A stretch of 64,000 bases of DNA from Gaoshiqia sp050178015 (lineage in GTDB: Bacteria > Bacteroidota > Bacteroidia > Bacteroidales > Prolixibacteraceae): NCBI GenBank assembly GCA_050178015.1, contig JBFXGM010000006.1, forward strand, positions 1 through 64,000, in the 5' to 3' direction. This document shows positions 61,590 through 64,000 of the stretch, in pieces (the first letter of the stretch is position 1; each line of letters starts with the position of its first letter). The position numbers and the translations under genes were made by a program. The notes beneath the pieces were generated by a model that did not search any database, was not told where the DNA came from, and was given only the letters and a program-made list of their open reading frames with translations.

Positions 61590-62585
61590 ATGGCCAGCAT
61601 GAATGATGTCGCCAGAAGGGCAGGAGTATCTATCGCTACCGTGTCGAGGGTACTGAATAACAGTAGCAGTGTAAACGAGGAAACGCGCCTGAAAATCCTG
61701 AAAGCGATCAAGGAACTAAAATATCAACCCAGTCGGGTTGCCAAAAGGTTACGATCAAAAGGTGGCCCGGGTAATTTGCTTGGCGTTCTCATTCCCGACA
61801 TTCAAAACCCGTTTTATGTAGATGTTCTGCGTGGCATTGAGGATATTGCGTACAAAAACAATTATGTGATTATTGTGTGCAATTTCAGTCAGGACGAGAA
61901 AAAGGAAGCCATGTACCTCGATATTCTGGAGTCGGAAGCCATTGATGGCTTGATTGCTGCCCCGGCAAGCGAAGATGATGTACGGGTGAAAAAGATGGTG
62001 CAAAGCGGGTTGCCGGTAGTTTGTGTTGACCGCGGCTTAAACGGAATTGATGTGGACGTGGTTTGGGTGAACAATGATGCGGGGGCCTTTGCCGCTGTTG
62101 ATCATTTGGCCAAGGCCGGATATAAACGGATCGGGCATATCGCCGGTTTGCCAACTATTCCTTCCTCTCGTTTGCGGGAGGCCGGTTACAGACGGGCCCT
62201 GGCCGAAAATAACCTGCCCTTCGATCCTCAGTGGCTTGTTTATGGGAACTCAACTTACGAAAGCGGGGTCGAACTGGCAGATAAGCTACTCAGCCTGCCA
62301 ACGCCCCCGGATGCCTTGTTTACCGGGAACAACCTGATCACTTTGGGCGCACTGGAAACAATCCATAAAAGAAAACTTCATATACCGAACGATGTCGCAA
62401 TCATTGGTTTTGACGATATGAACTGGTCCAATTCATTAAATCCGCCACTTACCGCGGTGCGGCAACCTGCTTACGAAATCGGGCAGCGGGCGGGCGAATT
62501 GCTGATTCAGCGGATACGCGACCCCAAACGTGCCCCGATTCAAATGACGCTGAATTCGGAATTAATGGTCAGGGAGTCCTGCTAG
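61590..62585 (+). CDS. LacI/GalR-family transcriptional regulator
   Basis: A 331-aa repressor-type regulator. The N-terminal HTH (about 4-50) reads MNDVARRAGVSIATVSRVLN with hinge helix QPSRVAKRLRSK (about 50-61), then a periplasmic-binding-protein-like sugar sensor domain (about 62-331) with GVLIPDIQNPFY, VDHLAKAGYKRIGHIAGLP and AIIGFDDMNWSNSLNPPLT. Five operator-like sites in its own neighbourhood and upstream of two GH78 genes suggest it controls a pectin/rhamnose regulon. Its effector is unknown; a keto-deoxy acid, galacturonate or rhamnose derivative is conceivable. Confidence 0.95.
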   Translation: MASMNDVARRAGVSIATVSRVLNNSSSVNEETRLKILKAIKELKYQPSRVAKRLRSKGGPGNLLGVLIPDIQNPFYVDVLRGIEDIAYKNNYVIIVCNFSQDEKKEAMYLDILESEAIDGLIAAPASEDDVRVKKMVQSGLPVVCVDRGLNGIDVDVVWVNNDAGAFAAVDHLAKAGYKRIGHIAGLPTIPSSRLREAGYRRALAENNLPFDPQWLVYGNSTYESGVELADKLLSLPTPPDALFTGNNLITLGALETIHKRKLHIPNDVAIIGFDDMNWSNSLNPPLTAVRQPAYEIGQRAGELLIQRIRDPKRAPIQMTLNSELMVRESC

Positions 62586-62603
62586 TAAATTCAGAATTTC
62601 TTT

Positions 62604-62619
62604 ATAAAAACGTTTTCAT
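62604..62619. promoter_or_regulatory. LacI-type operator, upstream copy of dehydrogenase gene
   Basis: ATAAAAACGTTTTCAT has a perfect 10-bp core AAAACGTTTT. It covers the -33 region of the predicted promoter (TATTTTTG at 62635-62642) and is 68 bp centre-to-centre from the next operator. Confidence 0.6.
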
Positions 62620-62634
62620 TTAATTTCAAATTTA

Positions 62635-62642
62635 TATTTTTG
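62635..62642 (+). promoter_or_regulatory. Predicted -7 promoter box of the dehydrogenase operon
   Basis: TATTTTTG matches TAnnTTTG. Placed between two LacI-type operators, 47 bp before the ATG. Confidence 0.5.
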
Positions 62643-62672
62643 TGAATCCTTGTAAAATAATCGGTTCAAAAA

Positions 62673-62686
62673 TGTAAACGTTTACA
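62673..62686. promoter_or_regulatory. LacI-type operator overlapping the dehydrogenase translation start region
   Basis: TGTAAACGTTTACA is a perfect 14-bp palindrome and the best operator in the window. It ends only 2 bp before the ATG at 62689, in the place of a ribosome-binding site, so it would act as a downstream roadblock for RNA polymerase. Confidence 0.75.
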
Positions 62687-62688
62687 AA

Positions 62689-63834
62689 ATGAAAAAAATA
62701 ATCATAAATAATCCTTCGCGTTTTGTATTTGGCAACGGAAGCCTCCAACAATTTGTTGACGACTTCTTGGAGAGGGGCTTCAAACGCATGTTTTTATTAA
62801 CGATTCCGGTTTTGGACAAAACCTTGTCGCCATATTTGGAACAGTTGACTGCTGCCGGTGTGGCTATTGAGGTGTACAACCGAATTACCAACGAACCCAC
62901 TTTTTCCGAATTTGAAAAGGTACTGGCGCTCGCCCGCGATTTTCAGGCCGATGCGGTTGTCGGCATCGGGGGAGGGAGCGTGCTTGATACCGCCAAGTTA
63001 GTGGCAGCGCAAATTCGCAACACACAGACAACAAAAGAGATTACCGGCATTGGTTTGTTAAAAGAGCGGAAAACTTATCTGGCCTGCTTGCCCACCACTT
63101 CGGGAACGGGCAGTGAGGTATCGCCAAATGCGATTTTTCTGGATGAAACCGATCAGGAGAAGAAGGGCGTAATCAGTCCATACCTGATGCCTGATGCTGC
63201 CTATATTGAGCCGATCCTGTCGGCGGGCGTTCCTCCGGCAGTGACTGCAGCTACCGGGATGGATGCCTTTGCCCATTGTCTCGAAGCGTTTGTCAACCGC
63301 TTTGCTCATCCGGTAACCGACCGCTATGCGCTGGACGGGATGCAGCTAATTTTTCAGAACCTGAAAAAAGCCTACGATGACGGAAGCGACCTCGATGCCC
63401 GGGCAAATGTAGCCTTGGGCAGCGTTTACGGGGGTATGTGCCTCGGGCCGGTTAACACCACTGCGGTGCATGCGCTGGCGTATCCGTTGGGCAGTAAGTA
63501 CAAGGTGCCTCATGGACTGTCAAACGCTGTTATCCTGCCTTGGGTGATGGAATTCAATTTACCGGCAGCCACCGAAAAATATGCCCGCGTAGCAAAAGCA
63601 ATCGGGATTACCGGTTGTCAATCTGATGAAGAATATGCATGGGCAGGAATTCATGCGGTGAAGGATTTGATGAAGTCAATTGGCATTCCATCCAATCTGC
63701 GCGATTTGGGTATTCCCGAAAATGCGCTGGAAGATATGGCTGTTTCGGCCCTGAAAGTACAGCGGCTACTGAAAAATAATGTGCGCGAAGTTACCCTGGA
63801 GGATGCATTGGAAATGTATAAAAAAGCTTACTAG
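62689..63834 (+). CDS. Iron-containing alcohol dehydrogenase (group III, FucO-like)
   Basis: A 381-aa NAD(P)-dependent oxidoreductase. Nucleotide-binding GIGGGSVLDTAKLVA (about 92-106), LPTTSGTGSEVSPNAIF (about 136-152), and metal-ligand regions MDAFAHCLEAFVNR (about 200-213), HALAYPLG and VPHGLSNAVILP (about 263-290). It resembles lactaldehyde/propanediol oxidoreductases and sugar-acid dehydrogenases. Controlled by two LacI-type operators; 28 bp before the DapA-family gene, so the two likely act in sequence: aldolase releases an aldehyde or keto acid, the dehydrogenase reduces it (inference). Confidence 0.92.
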   Translation: MKKIIINNPSRFVFGNGSLQQFVDDFLERGFKRMFLLTIPVLDKTLSPYLEQLTAAGVAIEVYNRITNEPTFSEFEKVLALARDFQADAVVGIGGGSVLDTAKLVAAQIRNTQTTKEITGIGLLKERKTYLACLPTTSGTGSEVSPNAIFLDETDQEKKGVISPYLMPDAAYIEPILSAGVPPAVTAATGMDAFAHCLEAFVNRFAHPVTDRYALDGMQLIFQNLKKAYDDGSDLDARANVALGSVYGGMCLGPVNTTAVHALAYPLGSKYKVPHGLSNAVILPWVMEFNLPAATEKYARVAKAIGITGCQSDEEYAWAGIHAVKDLMKSIGIPSNLRDLGIPENALEDMAVSALKVQRLLKNNVREVTLEDALEMYKKAY

Positions 63835-63862
63835 CCGAATAAAATAAAGGTTAAACACAGAA

Positions 63863-64000
63863 ATGAAAAAAGATAATCCCTATAAAGGCGTCATCGTTCC
63901 GATGGTTACGCCATTAACTGAAAGCTATTCTGTTGATGTGGAAGGAGTTGGTAGTGTCATTCAATTGTTGATCGAATCGGGGGCCAGCCCGTTTATTGCC
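63863..64000 (+). CDS. DapA-family class I aldolase, N-terminal part (cut by window edge)
   Basis: The first 46 codons (MKKDNPYKGVIVPMVTPL, then SVDVEGVGSVIQLLIESGA) match the start of the dihydrodipicolinate synthase/keto-deoxy sugar aldolase superfamily. It is the second such gene here and is probably in one operon with the dehydrogenase. The Schiff-base Lys and further residues lie past the edge. Confidence 0.85.
   Translation, partial: MKKDNPYKGVIVPMVTPLTESYSVDVEGVGSVIQLLIESGASPFIA

Overview
The window looks like a polysaccharide-degradation region of a Bacteroidota chromosome, probably a free-living Bacteroidales/Marinilabiliales-type bacterium. Grounds: two sigma factor/FecR/SusC units, SusC proteins with an N-terminal STN domain, a SusD lipoprotein, TAnnTTTG-type promoter boxes, few Shine-Dalgarno sequences, and spacers full of short palindromic repeats. 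No rRNA, tRNA, CRISPR array, prophage or intact transposase was seen.

Layout. (1) 1-3.3 kb, minus strand: ECF sigma factor, FecR anti-sigma factor and the N-terminal part of a SusC receptor that runs off the left edge. (2) 3.4-5.4 kb: a small uncharacterised protein, a YkgJ-type cysteine-cluster protein, and about 1 kb of repeat-rich spacer carrying a LacI-type operator and a promoter. (3) 5.4-19.3 kb: GH78 alpha-L-rhamnosidase, DapA-family aldolase, sodium:solute symporter, a second sigma/FecR/SusC/SusD unit, then a GH29-family enzyme and an SGNH esterase with twin-arginine signals. (4) 19.4-36 kb: GH78, a beta-propeller glycosidase-like lipoprotein, GH2, an enolase-superfamily enzyme, LacZ-type GH2, GH106 alpha-L-rhamnosidase and a SASA-type acetylesterase. 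(5) 36-48 kb: DUF5703 hydrolase, URO-D family protein, L-rhamnose mutarotase, RhaT, NCS1 permease with a 63-aa membrane partner, a cytoplasmic GH78 and GH127. (6) 48-59.6 kb: NtrY/NtrC-type two-component pair on the minus strand, divergent from a TolC/HlyD/ABC/FtsX efflux operon that also contains a gene relic. (7) 59.7-64 kb: GH28 on the minus strand, divergent from a LacI regulator, an iron-type alcohol dehydrogenase and a second DapA-family gene cut by the right edge.

How it works together (inference). Three GH78s, a GH106, rhamnose mutarotase and RhaT make L-rhamnose the central sugar. GH28, GH2 (two), the GH43/GH130-like protein, GH127 and two esterases suggest a rhamnose-rich, acetylated pectic glycan such as rhamnogalacturonan. 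Outer enzymes release sugars and oligosaccharides, SusC/SusD import them under sigma/FecR control, and RhaM/RhaT handle monomeric rhamnose. The enolase-superfamily enzyme, the two DapA-family aldolases and the alcohol dehydrogenase could carry sugar-acid dehydration, aldol cleavage and aldehyde reduction. Near-palindromic sites centred on AAACGTTT precede GH78 (two genes), GH28, lacI and the dehydrogenase, suggesting one dispersed LacI regulon.

No wholly new class of system was evident. The best leads are the LacI operator network with a repeated 68-bp operator spacing, the NCS1/mini-protein/cytoplasmic rhamnosidase module, the translationally coupled URO-D/RhaM pair, and an FtsX gene relic beside a MITE-like repeat.
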